Assembly (NCBI GenBank): GCA_035691865.1
Contig: DASSIM010000049.1
Coordinates: 1-52,509 of the forward strand
Direction of reading: 5' to 3'
Length of the DNA: 52,509 bases
From: Nitrosopolaris sp035691865
GTDB taxonomy: Archaea; Thermoproteota; Nitrososphaeria; Nitrososphaerales; Nitrososphaeraceae
Made by a program: the position numbers and the translations under genes. This document shows positions 36,179-44,065 of this stretch, in pieces. Position 1 is the stretch's first letter. Every line of letters starts with the position of its first letter. The notes beneath the pieces were generated by a model that made no database searches, had not been told where the DNA came from, and worked only from the letters and a program-made list of their open reading frames with translations.

Positions 36179-36703
36179 TCACTTCTTGTTGATTTTTAAT
36201 AGCTTGTTCGATTGATGTTTTGCCATCGATGATTTGGGTTCGCTGACTAGCAGCTCAGCCTGGTTTAGAGCATTTCTAATCTGATCATCTCGATGTTCTG
36301 TGAGAGTTTCCTTCATAAGCTGTTCTTCCTGTTGGGTTGCAGAATCGAAAGAAACTAAAATCCAATTTTCAATCAGGTTACAACTATTAGGACTATAGTA
36401 AGCGTCAACTGAACACATGTGCTCGACTGGACATGTCAGGCAGGGAGCCCTTTCGATAGTCTGAGTGCCTACGGGTAATTTGACTGCAAAAAGTCTATAA
36501 GTCCATCGTCCATTTTCTAGGATTTTCTCACGCTTTATAAGAGATTTTTTTTCAAGACGAATGGCCACACGTGAGCCATCACGACTAGTGAGATCAAGTT
36601 CCTTCCACAATTGTGATTGAAGGATACCATCTTTTCCATAATTGATTATAATTTTAAAACTTTTTCCTGTCAAGCCTTCCACGTCAGCATCATTTAATTT
36701 CAC
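36179..36703 (-). CDS. tfeB: TFE-beta / RPC34-like transcription factor
   Basis: A 174-residue homologue of the eukaryotic RNA polymerase III subunit RPC34/hRPC39, known in archaea as TFE-beta. A winged helix covers about 12-75 (GILQSQLWKELDLTSRDGSRVAIRLEKK holds the recognition helix and wing). Next comes a four-Cys cluster, Cys88-x2-Cys91-x5-Cys97-x10-Cys108, expected to hold a 4Fe-4S centre. The C-terminal tail is helical, charged and probably flexible. TFE-beta partners TFE-alpha to help open promoter DNA. No TFE-alpha gene is near. Confidence 0.85.
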   Translation of the reverse strand: MKLNDADVEGLTGKSFKIIINYGKDGILQSQLWKELDLTSRDGSRVAIRLEKKSLIKREKILENGRWTYRLFAVKLPVGTQTIERAPCLTCPVEHMCSVDAYYSPNSCNLIENWILVSFDSATQQEEQLMKETLTEHRDDQIRNALNQAELLVSEPKSSMAKHQSNKLLKINKK

Positions 36704-36876
36704 TTAGATAACCCCCGAGATATACGTATAGACGCTGTCCTTCTAAATAATCGTTTTGCAATCGCTTTCAGCGAATCTAAGCATCGTTCGAGGTAAGCTT
36801 GAAAATGATAATGAGATTAATTGGAAATGAAGGAGACTCCAAATCTATTTATCAGCGAAAACAGTAATAAATCTTG

Positions 36877-38013
36877 ATGGGCAAATTCCTGGGAAGGAAG
36901 CCTAAGTCAAAGTCTAATCCTGCTTCTGAAACCACGGATCAGGTGAATTACGATGACAATTCGGAGTTCCAAAAGCGTGATCTGTATCAAAAAGGGGTAA
37001 ATCAGATGGCGAGCGAAAAGTTAGAAGATGCTATTCGCAGTTTTGAACTGGCTTTAAGAATTGACCCAAAACATGTAGACTCGTGGATCAAGAAAGGATA
37101 CGCACATTTCCATCTTGGTCAATATCCCGTTGCCATTTCGTCGTACGACAAAGCGCTAGACGTAGATCTGAATAACGGAGAAGCGTGGAATTTGAAAGGG
37201 CTAGCGTATTATAGAATGAATAATTACGAGAAAGCTATCGAAGCTTGCGAAAAGGCAATTGATATTAATCCCAACGATGGAATGTCATGGTATAACAAAG
37301 CATGCTACCTGACGGTGGTCGGAAAGGTAGATGAAGGCATCGAGGCACTCAAGCGTTCAATAGAGATAGACATATCCTATGCAAAGCGAGCCGTCCGCGA
37401 TAAAGACTTTGAAAACGCGAAAGCAGAGGAAGGCTTCAGACGTATCATTGAGGTTGTAGTCCTAGAGTCTATAAGGCAAGGCTACAACCATGTAGGTAAA
37501 ATCGTCTGGGTTACAGGAATGGACAAATCGGAGGTCGAAGACGCTTTTCTGCGATTATCAGTGAAAGGATTGACTGTAAGAAGAGAAAAGAAGGAAATCC
37601 ATGGTTTCTTCACGAGTAAAGAGGAGTATTACGAATTGGTCAAGGAGATCGCTGATAAGGTAGGAGTGGCTAAACGCGTTGGTTTTCTTGGTCACGCCAA
37701 GGAAGTATCTGCCCCTGTACAGCAGTTAAGAGATATTATCGAAGTTCTTGGCAAAGCGAAGGAATCGATCGAAAAGGGTGATCTTAACGCAACAATCGAA
37801 TGTTTTGACCAGCTTATCAACCCAACAAAGCACGGCACCGCAATGATAGAGCAGTTCTTTGATGAACACAGAGATTTGAGACTCTTTCAAATAAGGCTAA
37901 AAGACAAGGGATACGAATATTTAAACTCACACAAACCTGACATGACCAAACTAATAACAGATATTGAGGCTAAAATGCGAACTGGGCCTGTCTCGCGATC
38001 AACCAAGGGTTAG
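36877..38013 (+). CDS. TPR-repeat protein with winged-helix-like middle
   Basis: A 378-residue soluble protein. Residues 35-145 carry at least three tetratricopeptide repeats (for example AWNLKGLAYYRMNNYEKAIEA and SWYNKACYLTVVGKVDEGIEA). After a helical spacer, residues 190-255 read as a winged helix (HVGKIVWVTGMDKSEVEDAFLRLSVKGLTVRREKKEIHGFF). The C-terminal 120 residues are helical. The combination of TPR and winged helix suggests a partner-binding regulator. A TTG just before is in frame, but the ATG at 36877 is better placed behind a TATA-like CTATTTATC (36845-36853). Confidence 0.82.
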   Translation: MGKFLGRKPKSKSNPASETTDQVNYDDNSEFQKRDLYQKGVNQMASEKLEDAIRSFELALRIDPKHVDSWIKKGYAHFHLGQYPVAISSYDKALDVDLNNGEAWNLKGLAYYRMNNYEKAIEACEKAIDINPNDGMSWYNKACYLTVVGKVDEGIEALKRSIEIDISYAKRAVRDKDFENAKAEEGFRRIIEVVVLESIRQGYNHVGKIVWVTGMDKSEVEDAFLRLSVKGLTVRREKKEIHGFFTSKEEYYELVKEIADKVGVAKRVGFLGHAKEVSAPVQQLRDIIEVLGKAKESIEKGDLNATIECFDQLINPTKHGTAMIEQFFDEHRDLRLFQIRLKDKGYEYLNSHKPDMTKLITDIEAKMRTGPVSRSTKG

Positions 38014-38228
38014 ATCGTAGAGTCCAGACGACGGATGAACAAAAGCCTGACATTTCGTCCAAATGTTCCGAATCATTGATTAGATGGTCTCTGATCAAAA
38101 AGCCTGTTGCACCTATTTTGTAGTTTCGGAGCATGTCAGGCGAAAAAGTATCTGCTCAGAATTCCGATAACATTTTACTGTCATTCGACTTTAGCTGAAG
38201 CTTGATTGCAAATAAGTAAATTTGGTTT

Positions 38229-38315
38229 ATGGTCTACAGCGCCCTTAAGAGACTAGATCGGCGGCTTGTGTTATTAAAAGGTAAGAAACAAGAATACACT
38301 GTTGCCAATCATTAG
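38229..38315 (+). pseudogene. remnant of a winged-helix regulator
   Basis: A 28-codon frame from ATG 38229 reads MVYSALKRLDRRLVLLKGKK then QEYTVANH. VYSALKRLDRRLVLLKGKKQ is close to the second half of a PadR/MarR-type winged helix (recognition helix and wing). The first half is absent, and a stop codon precedes it in frame, so this is probably a leftover fragment. A complete winged-helix gene lies 36 bases further on. Confidence 0.35.
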
Positions 38316-38350
38316 TAACGGTTAAATATTTTCCTGATCCTCATGAGATT

Positions 38351-38608
38351 GTGAAACAAGTACAACTGTTGCGGTTGCTCGTTAAAGAGAGAGCTATAGT
38401 CAGACTTTTAAAGACTATAGGATATTCAGAATATCCCACTCGCGAATTACTACAGAGGCTAGGAGCCTATGGCTATGGTCATAAGCTTTTATTGAAGGCG
38501 CAACGCAATGGATTGGTCCGAAGAAAAGTAGTTAAGAACAAGATATATAACGAACTCACGGGAGATGGCAAGAAGCTTATCAAACTAGCGAAAGAAATTG
38601 GAGTTTAG
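38351..38608 (+). CDS. small winged-helix-like protein, 85 aa
   Basis: From GTG 38351, 85 residues: a first helix (LLRLLVKERAIVRLLKTIG), a helix-turn-helix like ELLQRLGAYGYGHKLLLKAQRNGLVRRKV and a wing-like end (KNKIYNELTGDGKKLIKLAKEIG). The pattern is that of a one-domain archaeal winged-helix regulator. An AT-rich TTAAATATTTTCC lies about 20-30 bases upstream, fitting a leaderless start. Targets are unknown. Confidence 0.72.
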   Translation: MKQVQLLRLLVKERAIVRLLKTIGYSEYPTRELLQRLGAYGYGHKLLLKAQRNGLVRRKVVKNKIYNELTGDGKKLIKLAKEIGV

Positions 38609-38666
38609 TCTTGAAGGAACCTGTATGTTCTAAAACAGGATTCGAATGCACAGAAATTTGAAATGA

Positions 38667-39353
38667 TTAGTACCCGTTAAATCCGGAAGCCAAATCATAA
38701 ATCTTCTCGCTCCAAGAGTGTGATTTTATTATGCCACTTGCTACTAGAATCCCTTCAGCACCAAGTCGAGCTGCGCTGCTGACATCGATTTTTCCAACAA
38801 TTCCTGCGCCGCAAATAAGCTTTGTAGAACTAGAAAACCGGGCTTTTGCTTCTACAGAACGCGTGATTAGTGCGGGATTATGTTTCGAAACAGATTTTCC
38901 TGACCCAATCAATTCCGGAGGTTCGATCGCAATAAAGTCAGGTCGAAATCTTGCAATACTTGCTACCTCGGCAGAAGTTTTGGCGCAAACTATAGAAGTC
39001 ATCTGCAGGCTTCGGAGACGTTCGATTAGGCTTCGGATGGTTTGTATGCCTACTCTATGTTCGCTATGATTCAGGAGTGAACCACTAGCTCCGAAGGATT
39101 TGGCCATTTCAGGAATGAAGAACCCTGTAGAGGCGCCTTCAGGTGCATCGTCGAGATGTTGGCATACAACTGGAATTTGGACGTTCTGACTCACAGCAAC
39201 GATTGATGCTTGCGGTGGAGCCAAAACAATCTCTACTTTAGTATCGTTGGCAACTTTCTGAGCTAATTTCGACAACTCAATAGTGTTTTGCCCATAGGTT
39301 TCTGGGTAATTTTTGAAATTGATAATAATCAGAGGAAGCCTCAAGTGCCCCAC
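38667..39353 (-). CDS. tpiA: triosephosphate isomerase (archaeal type)
   Basis: A 228-residue archaeal short TIM interconverting DHAP and glyceraldehyde-3-phosphate. The substrate Lys lies in INFKNYPE, the catalytic His in LLNHSEHR and the catalytic Glu in FIAIEPPELIGSGKSVS. The phosphate loop GAGIV and GILVASG are at the end. GTG start, overlapping the stop of the FBP aldolase/phosphatase gene by one base, so it is its operon partner: TpiA supplies its triose substrates. Confidence 0.95.
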   Translation of the reverse strand: MGHLRLPLIIINFKNYPETYGQNTIELSKLAQKVANDTKVEIVLAPPQASIVAVSQNVQIPVVCQHLDDAPEGASTGFFIPEMAKSFGASGSLLNHSEHRVGIQTIRSLIERLRSLQMTSIVCAKTSAEVASIARFRPDFIAIEPPELIGSGKSVSKHNPALITRSVEAKARFSSSTKLICGAGIVGKIDVSSAARLGAEGILVASGIIKSHSWSEKIYDLASGFNGY

Positions 39354-40486
39354 TATTCCTGCGATTTGCTGTTGTACTTGTTCTGGTTTGACACTCCTGC
39401 TAATGGCCTGAATTTCTTGTTGAGTCTTGACATTCTGGCTTCGTATCCCTTATTATACTCCAGTTCTTCGGGCACGAGCGTCGCAGGGTGAATGAATCCT
39501 TGGTTACGGATGATTACTGCTCTTTTAGCGGCCATCATTCGTTGCAGATCCCAGTCCGCCGTACCAAACCCGTCAATAGGACCGGTCATTTTCCCGTTAT
39601 GCATGCTGAATACTATGCATGAAACAATTGGCAAGGAATAATTCAGGCTAGCTGCCGAATTCAATTTGACAGGCATGAGCGGCATATGATGGCTACCCCT
39701 TGTATTTCCTGCGACAAAGTGAGGATTGTTAAATGCACTGCCTGCTTCCTCGGTTGCTGGAAAATCCTTCTGTGTTCTCACAATAGCTATGGGATCATCT
39801 TTCCCCACATATGTGCCTGCGATGTTATGTAACCTGTCAGTAGATGCCGATACAATATGTTCTCCATCAGCTGAAAGAACTGATTGTATTACATACCTGC
39901 CAGGATACATAAGCGCCGCTTCGAGTTCTGGTTTGTCTTCCCACATTTTTAGATCCGCTATCTTCCCAGCAATCACATCCATTATCCTAAAAGTTACTCC
40001 AGCGGCCAGCTTTTCATTAATGAGGAGACCAGTATTACTCCTCGAATCGACAAATATGCGCCATAACGGGAAGTTAAATGCACCAGGTTCCGTTTTGTCT
40101 GCTGCAAAGATACAAAAAACTTCACTTGGCCGCTCCTCCATCTCGATCTCAGCTACGCCTGGACCCATTCCTTTGACATTGCCTGAAAACGAATCCTTCA
40201 ACAGGTCCTGGCCGGCACCGTACAATCCTTGTTCTCTAGCAACCATAGTCCCTTCCGTAAATGCATCCCAAGCAAGTTTATGGACCTTATTGTTATCAAC
40301 GCTCAGGGTATGGGTCATGATAATATGAATATCATCCCCGGTATAACCTACATAATAATCGATTAACAGATCTTTTGCCTTTCTTCCGACAAAATTTCTG
40401 ACTGTCCCAACCAACTCGTCACTTGGGCAAGTATGACCACCGATTCCCCCTATGTCTGCTTTAATTGCTGATAGTGTAATTCGCAT
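39353..40486 (-). CDS. fbp: fructose-1,6-bisphosphate aldolase/phosphatase
   Basis: A 377-residue bifunctional enzyme (archaeal FBPA/P) that condenses two triose phosphates and hydrolyses the product to fructose-6-phosphate in one protein, making gluconeogenesis one-way. The N-terminus RITLSAIKADIGGIGGHTCPS is the metal-binding signature, with YVGYTGDDIHIIMTH next; later come SCIVFSMHNGKMTGPIDGFGTADWD and the Lys-containing end. The ATG at 40486 is chosen over TTG at 40507 because the family starts there and CAGGAGAG lies 8-15 bases upstream as a ribosome site. Confidence 0.96.
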   Translation of the reverse strand: MRITLSAIKADIGGIGGHTCPSDELVGTVRNFVGRKAKDLLIDYYVGYTGDDIHIIMTHTLSVDNNKVHKLAWDAFTEGTMVAREQGLYGAGQDLLKDSFSGNVKGMGPGVAEIEMEERPSEVFCIFAADKTEPGAFNFPLWRIFVDSRSNTGLLINEKLAAGVTFRIMDVIAGKIADLKMWEDKPELEAALMYPGRYVIQSVLSADGEHIVSASTDRLHNIAGTYVGKDDPIAIVRTQKDFPATEEAGSAFNNPHFVAGNTRGSHHMPLMPVKLNSAASLNYSLPIVSCIVFSMHNGKMTGPIDGFGTADWDLQRMMAAKRAVIIRNQGFIHPATLVPEELEYNKGYEARMSRLNKKFRPLAGVSNQNKYNSKSQE

Positions 40487-40633
40487 ATCGAAACTCTCCT
40501 GTCTCAAGTTTAAAACCTTTCTGATAATGTGACATCAAATCTAACATGAGCTCATAGCATTCGTGTGAAGGCATACAGGACCATCCCATCTCGGTATGTG
40601 TACGAAGAAAATGCACGCAAAGATTGCGTTCAC

Positions 40634-40939
40634 CTAACTGTACTCCACATAATGCTTGTAACGTCGTTCAACTTCTTTGTTTTCTCCAAGGAGCACCTTT
40701 TCAATCTCCTTTCGAAGAATCCCCCTCGCGTAATCTCTGAATTGATCGATTTCCAGTCCTTGCGGAAAGGTAGACAGGGTATATTCGAAATGTTCCATGA
40801 ATTCTACAACTTTATTCCTAAATTCTGCCCTCGAGGGCAACTTCGTTTTAGCTAGCTTAAACCAAGTGGTGGCACATGCAGTAGAATATATTTTGGCGAG
40901 ATCTTCGATCAGACGATCTATCTCAAAATAGTCGTGCAT
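40634..40939 (-). CDS. helical hypothetical protein, 101 aa
   Basis: A 101-residue soluble, all-helical protein: DRLIEDLAKIYSTACATTWFK, then a second helix after SRAEFRNKVVEFMEHFEYTL and a charged end. I do not recognise the family. It lies about 125 bases upstream of the FBP aldolase/phosphatase on the same strand, so a joint transcript is possible. The codon pattern fits a real gene. Confidence 0.6.
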   Translation of the reverse strand: MHDYFEIDRLIEDLAKIYSTACATTWFKLAKTKLPSRAEFRNKVVEFMEHFEYTLSTFPQGLEIDQFRDYARGILRKEIEKVLLGENKEVERRYKHYVEYS

Positions 40940-41217
40940 AGGAATAAAATAGACTCAAAGCTTAAAACTATTCTCCGTTTTTTGATCGAACTGAATTGCC
41001 ACAAAAATCTTGAATTGAATAAAAGCTTTATGAATAAACTGATGACAGCAATATTCACATAAGTAGACCGGGAAAATGAAAAAGGCCGGGCAGATATGCA
41101 GACTAGGCAATGATTGGAAAAAAGAATATAGCTATCCATTCAGATCCTCGCGTTGGCTTGTCAAACAAATAGAAAGGTACAAATCAAGGATTTGTCAATA
41201 GGCAGCCGAGAAAAATA

Positions 41218-41385
41218 TTGCCGATTACGGATACTACCAAAAAACAGATAGCGCAGCAACGTAGACTGTTCTTTAAAGTCTGCTTTAAATGCGGCGTGAA
41301 AAATCCAATCACTTCCACAAGGTGCAGAAAATGTCATGGAAACCACATGAGACTCAAAAACCGGACTTTAGGAGTCAAGAAGTAA
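41218..41385 (+). CDS. rpl40e: large-subunit ribosomal protein eL40 (L40e)
   Basis: A 55-residue zinc-finger ribosomal protein. From TTG 41218: PITDTTKKQIAQQRRLFFKV is the family N-terminus, followed by two CxxC pairs Cys22/Cys25 and Cys36/Cys39 (CFKCGVKNP, TRCRKCHGN) that bind one zinc, and a basic C-terminus (RLKNRTLGVKK). Length and motif spacing match archaeal L40e exactly. The gene is too short for common length cut-offs. There is no ATG; TTG is the only reasonable start. An AT-rich block upstream is not well placed as a TATA box. Confidence 0.92.
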   Translation: MPITDTTKKQIAQQRRLFFKVCFKCGVKNPITSTRCRKCHGNHMRLKNRTLGVKK

Positions 41386-41496
41386 TCTCTTTCCACTAAT
41401 AATCGTGCATGAGGGGAGTGAAAATAGTATAACCAAAGTTACGCCATAGTGCACCAAGCCTGATCATCCTATAGCGTTTATTTTGAGCAACAAACA

Positions 41497-42501
41497 CTAA
41501 TTTTCCTGTGAATTCGGCCACATCATATTGCGCAGATCTTTTCCAACCTTTTCTATTTGGTGGTTTTCAAGATCTTTCATGTATCGAGCGAATGAACCTT
41601 TTCCCTCTTTTTTGTAAACACTAACCCACTCTTCAGCAAACTGACCAGATTGAATTTCTTGTAGAACCTCCTTCATCCTATTTCTTGATTCCTCATTAAC
41701 CACCCGTGGTCCTTTCGTCAATCCACCATATCTGGCAGTTTCACTCACACGCTTGTACATGCCTGTAATCCCATATTTTTGAATAAGATCGACTATTAAT
41801 TTTAGCTCATGAAGACATTCGAAGTACGCAACCTCGGGCTGGTAACCTGCTTCTACTAGCGTTTCAAAAGCATTCTTCACCAGAGAGTGCGCGCCTCCAC
41901 AAAGATCGGCTTGCTCACCAAACCAATCCGTTTCAACCTCCTCTTTGAAGGAAGTTTGAATTACTCCTGGTTTGGTACTACCGATACCTTTCGCCATCGC
42001 CAACACCCTATCCCAAGCCATTTCTGTATGGTCCTGATGCACGGCTACCAGAGATGGGATGCCAAAACCTTGTTGATATAGTTCCCGCACCAGTTGTCCT
42101 GGACCTTTAGGGGCTACCATAATCACATCCACAGGTTTTGAGGGGACTATCCATTTCCAATGAATTGCTGCTCCGTGAGAGAAGCTAAGTGCATTCCCTT
42201 CTGTCATATATGGGGCAATATACTTGGAGTACGTATCTGCCTGCTCCATGTCTGGAATCAAAATATGAACGATATCGGCGGCAGTGACGGCTTCTGCTAT
42301 GCCCATCACTTTGTGACCGTCCTGCTCTGCTAATTTCCAGGTGGTGCCATCTTTTCTCAGACCAATAATTACATTGATTCCGGAATCTTTCATATTGCTC
42401 GCTTGGGCACGACCTTGAATACCATAGCCGATCACTGCGACGGATTGGTTTTTTATTGGATCGATTTTAACCTGTGCATCCAGCCATCTTTTGGCAGACA
42501 T
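41497..42501 (-). CDS. ilvC: ketol-acid reductoisomerase
   Basis: A 334-residue class I KARI, the second enzyme of the valine/isoleucine pathway, isomerising and reducing acetolactate or acetohydroxybutyrate with NAD(P)H. The N-terminal Rossmann motif GYGIQGRAQASNMKDSG is at 25-41, the catalytic Asp-Glu pair is in FGEQADLCGG, and HGAAIHWK, PKGPGQLVRELY are family hallmarks. The N-terminal beta-2 loop (GLRKDGTTW) hints at the cofactor choice but does not settle it. It is separated from leuB by 505 bases, so it is probably a separate unit although all branched-chain genes are on one strand. Confidence 0.95.
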   Translation of the reverse strand: MSAKRWLDAQVKIDPIKNQSVAVIGYGIQGRAQASNMKDSGINVIIGLRKDGTTWKLAEQDGHKVMGIAEAVTAADIVHILIPDMEQADTYSKYIAPYMTEGNALSFSHGAAIHWKWIVPSKPVDVIMVAPKGPGQLVRELYQQGFGIPSLVAVHQDHTEMAWDRVLAMAKGIGSTKPGVIQTSFKEEVETDWFGEQADLCGGAHSLVKNAFETLVEAGYQPEVAYFECLHELKLIVDLIQKYGITGMYKRVSETARYGGLTKGPRVVNEESRNRMKEVLQEIQSGQFAEEWVSVYKKEGKGSFARYMKDLENHQIEKVGKDLRNMMWPNSQEN

Positions 42502-43006
42502 AGCGATCGAGTATGAAAACGTTCTATATATGCGCTATCCCGGTTCGGGTTGACTATTTTCCGGTAGGTCATAATTATTTGTATTCAATATTGGACTTAT
42601 TCATCCTTTCACGCGACCGTCCCCGCTGTAGATACAAGTCTCCTTAGGTTTACATGCCAACTCTACTCACCGACGTGCTAGTTGTAAATCGAGGGTTGTG
42701 ACATCTCTTCTGCTAAGAAAAAATTTCTAATTTTTGAAAGGTTCGAGTCAAAAGTGCGATTCGCAAAAGTTTTAGGTCTGATCGCCGAAGTATTAATAGA
42801 ATTAGATTCCTCTGATGCTGAAGGAAAGAGTGAATTTAGCCGTTGCTCTTCCCTTCTTTGCAAATGAGGGGTTACACTCTCGATGTCACAGGTTCTCAGC
42901 CGGTCTTACCTACAGATATGAAAATTCCTCCCGTCTTCGTAATAATTGCCTGGAACAACGACCGCCGAAATGCGCTGATCTTAGAAGCAAGTCACACCGA
43001 ACATCC
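42502..43006. other. 505-base gap between leuB and ilvC
   Basis: No firm gene. A plus-strand frame without a start (42684-42857) contains regular text (AKVLGLIAEVLIELDSSDAE) and might be a remnant or a GTG-started micropeptide. Otherwise the region is featureless to me. Confidence 0.4.
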
Positions 43007-44032
43007 TTAGTACATTGAAAGAGATAGTAACTTCGTAAATTCGGTTGTTGTAAGTTTGCCCCCGATATCTTTGGTTTTTAGGTTTTTTTCTAGCAGCACA
43101 ACCAGAGCGGATTCTATACGATGTCCCTGTTGAAGCGCGGCCCTATCATGATATTTGTCTGAAATCCACTCCAGCATCATCTTTAGTGATAATAAGATTG
43201 AAGATGGATTTGCTATATTCTTTCCAGCAATATCAAATGCAGCTCCATGAACAGGCTCGAACAAGGCAAAGGATTCCCCGATATTAGCAGCTGGGCCCAA
43301 TCCAAGCCCTCCCACTACCTGCGCGGCCTCATCAGACAATATGTCACCGTAAAGGTTCGTTGTCACGATAACATCAAATTCTTCTGGATTCCGGATTAGA
43401 TTCATAGCGCACGTATCTACATACGACTCGCTGTAGCTAATTTCTGGATAATTTTGAGCGACTGACTTACAGGTTCTTGCAAATAATCCGTCACCCTTAC
43501 GCAAGACGTTGGCCTTATGTACTGTCGCAAGTCTCTTCTTTTTATTCCGAAGCATCGCTGTTTTAAAGCCATACTCTGCAATACGTCTAGACGCTCGTTC
43601 GGACGTTACCCTCAATCCCACCACTGTATTCATGTCAGCGTCAAATTCCCACCCTAAGTAAACGTCTTCCGTGTTTTCTCTTACTATTACTAGATCTACG
43701 TTAGATGAAAGATTTGGAATATTAGGATAGGATTTTGCAGGTCTTACGTTTGCATACAGATCGTGTTGCCGTCGTAAGACAAGGATCACGTCTGCAGCGC
43801 TCTCTCCCACAGGTCCTTTTAGACATACTTGTGACTTTTGTATTACATCAGAGCTGAATTGTGGAAGAGATTCCCCGTATTTTGCAAGAGCACTATCACC
43901 TGCGTCTACATTCCTTATGTTAAATTTAATGTTACTATTATCGTTTATCGTTTCAAGTATCGTTTTCGCAGATGAAGTGAGCTCCGGACCTATTCCGTCA
44001 CCGGCTATTACCGCAATATCATACCTTCCCAA
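43007..44032 (-). CDS. leuB: 3-isopropylmalate dehydrogenase (archaeal LeuB)
   Basis: A 341-residue beta-decarboxylating dehydrogenase. The substrate loop LRRQHDLYANVRPAKS is of the archaeal isopropylmalate type (the isocitrate enzymes differ here). The Tyr/Lys/Asp catalytic set is visible in IVRENTEDVYLGWE, KANVLRKGDG, and the metal-binding Asp in ILSDEAAQV. The NAD-binding region GPAANIG and FEPVHGAAFDIAGKNIANPSS close the fold. Homoisocitrate or isocitrate dehydrogenase remain possible, but position after leuA decides. Last gene of the ilvB-ilvN-leuA-leuB run, 33 bases after leuA. Confidence 0.9.
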   Translation of the reverse strand: MGRYDIAVIAGDGIGPELTSSAKTILETINDNSNIKFNIRNVDAGDSALAKYGESLPQFSSDVIQKSQVCLKGPVGESAADVILVLRRQHDLYANVRPAKSYPNIPNLSSNVDLVIVRENTEDVYLGWEFDADMNTVVGLRVTSERASRRIAEYGFKTAMLRNKKKRLATVHKANVLRKGDGLFARTCKSVAQNYPEISYSESYVDTCAMNLIRNPEEFDVIVTTNLYGDILSDEAAQVVGGLGLGPAANIGESFALFEPVHGAAFDIAGKNIANPSSILLSLKMMLEWISDKYHDRAALQQGHRIESALVVLLEKNLKTKDIGGKLTTTEFTKLLSLSMY

Positions 44033-44065
44033 CTTACAACCAAGTTACTTAACTAAGTATATACT

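Noticed and set aside
39726..40328. 200-codon open frame on the plus strand opposite fbp
   Set aside because: It is a shadow of the conserved fbp gene; the text is Ser/Ile/Pro-rich and without motif.
41031..41110. C box-like CTGATGA that could mark a C/D guide RNA
   Set aside because: No D box and no paired C'/D' elements at usual spacing.
42815..43018. 67-codon plus-strand frame in the leuB-ilvC gap
   Set aside because: No promoter, irregular composition, and it runs into the leuB 3' end.
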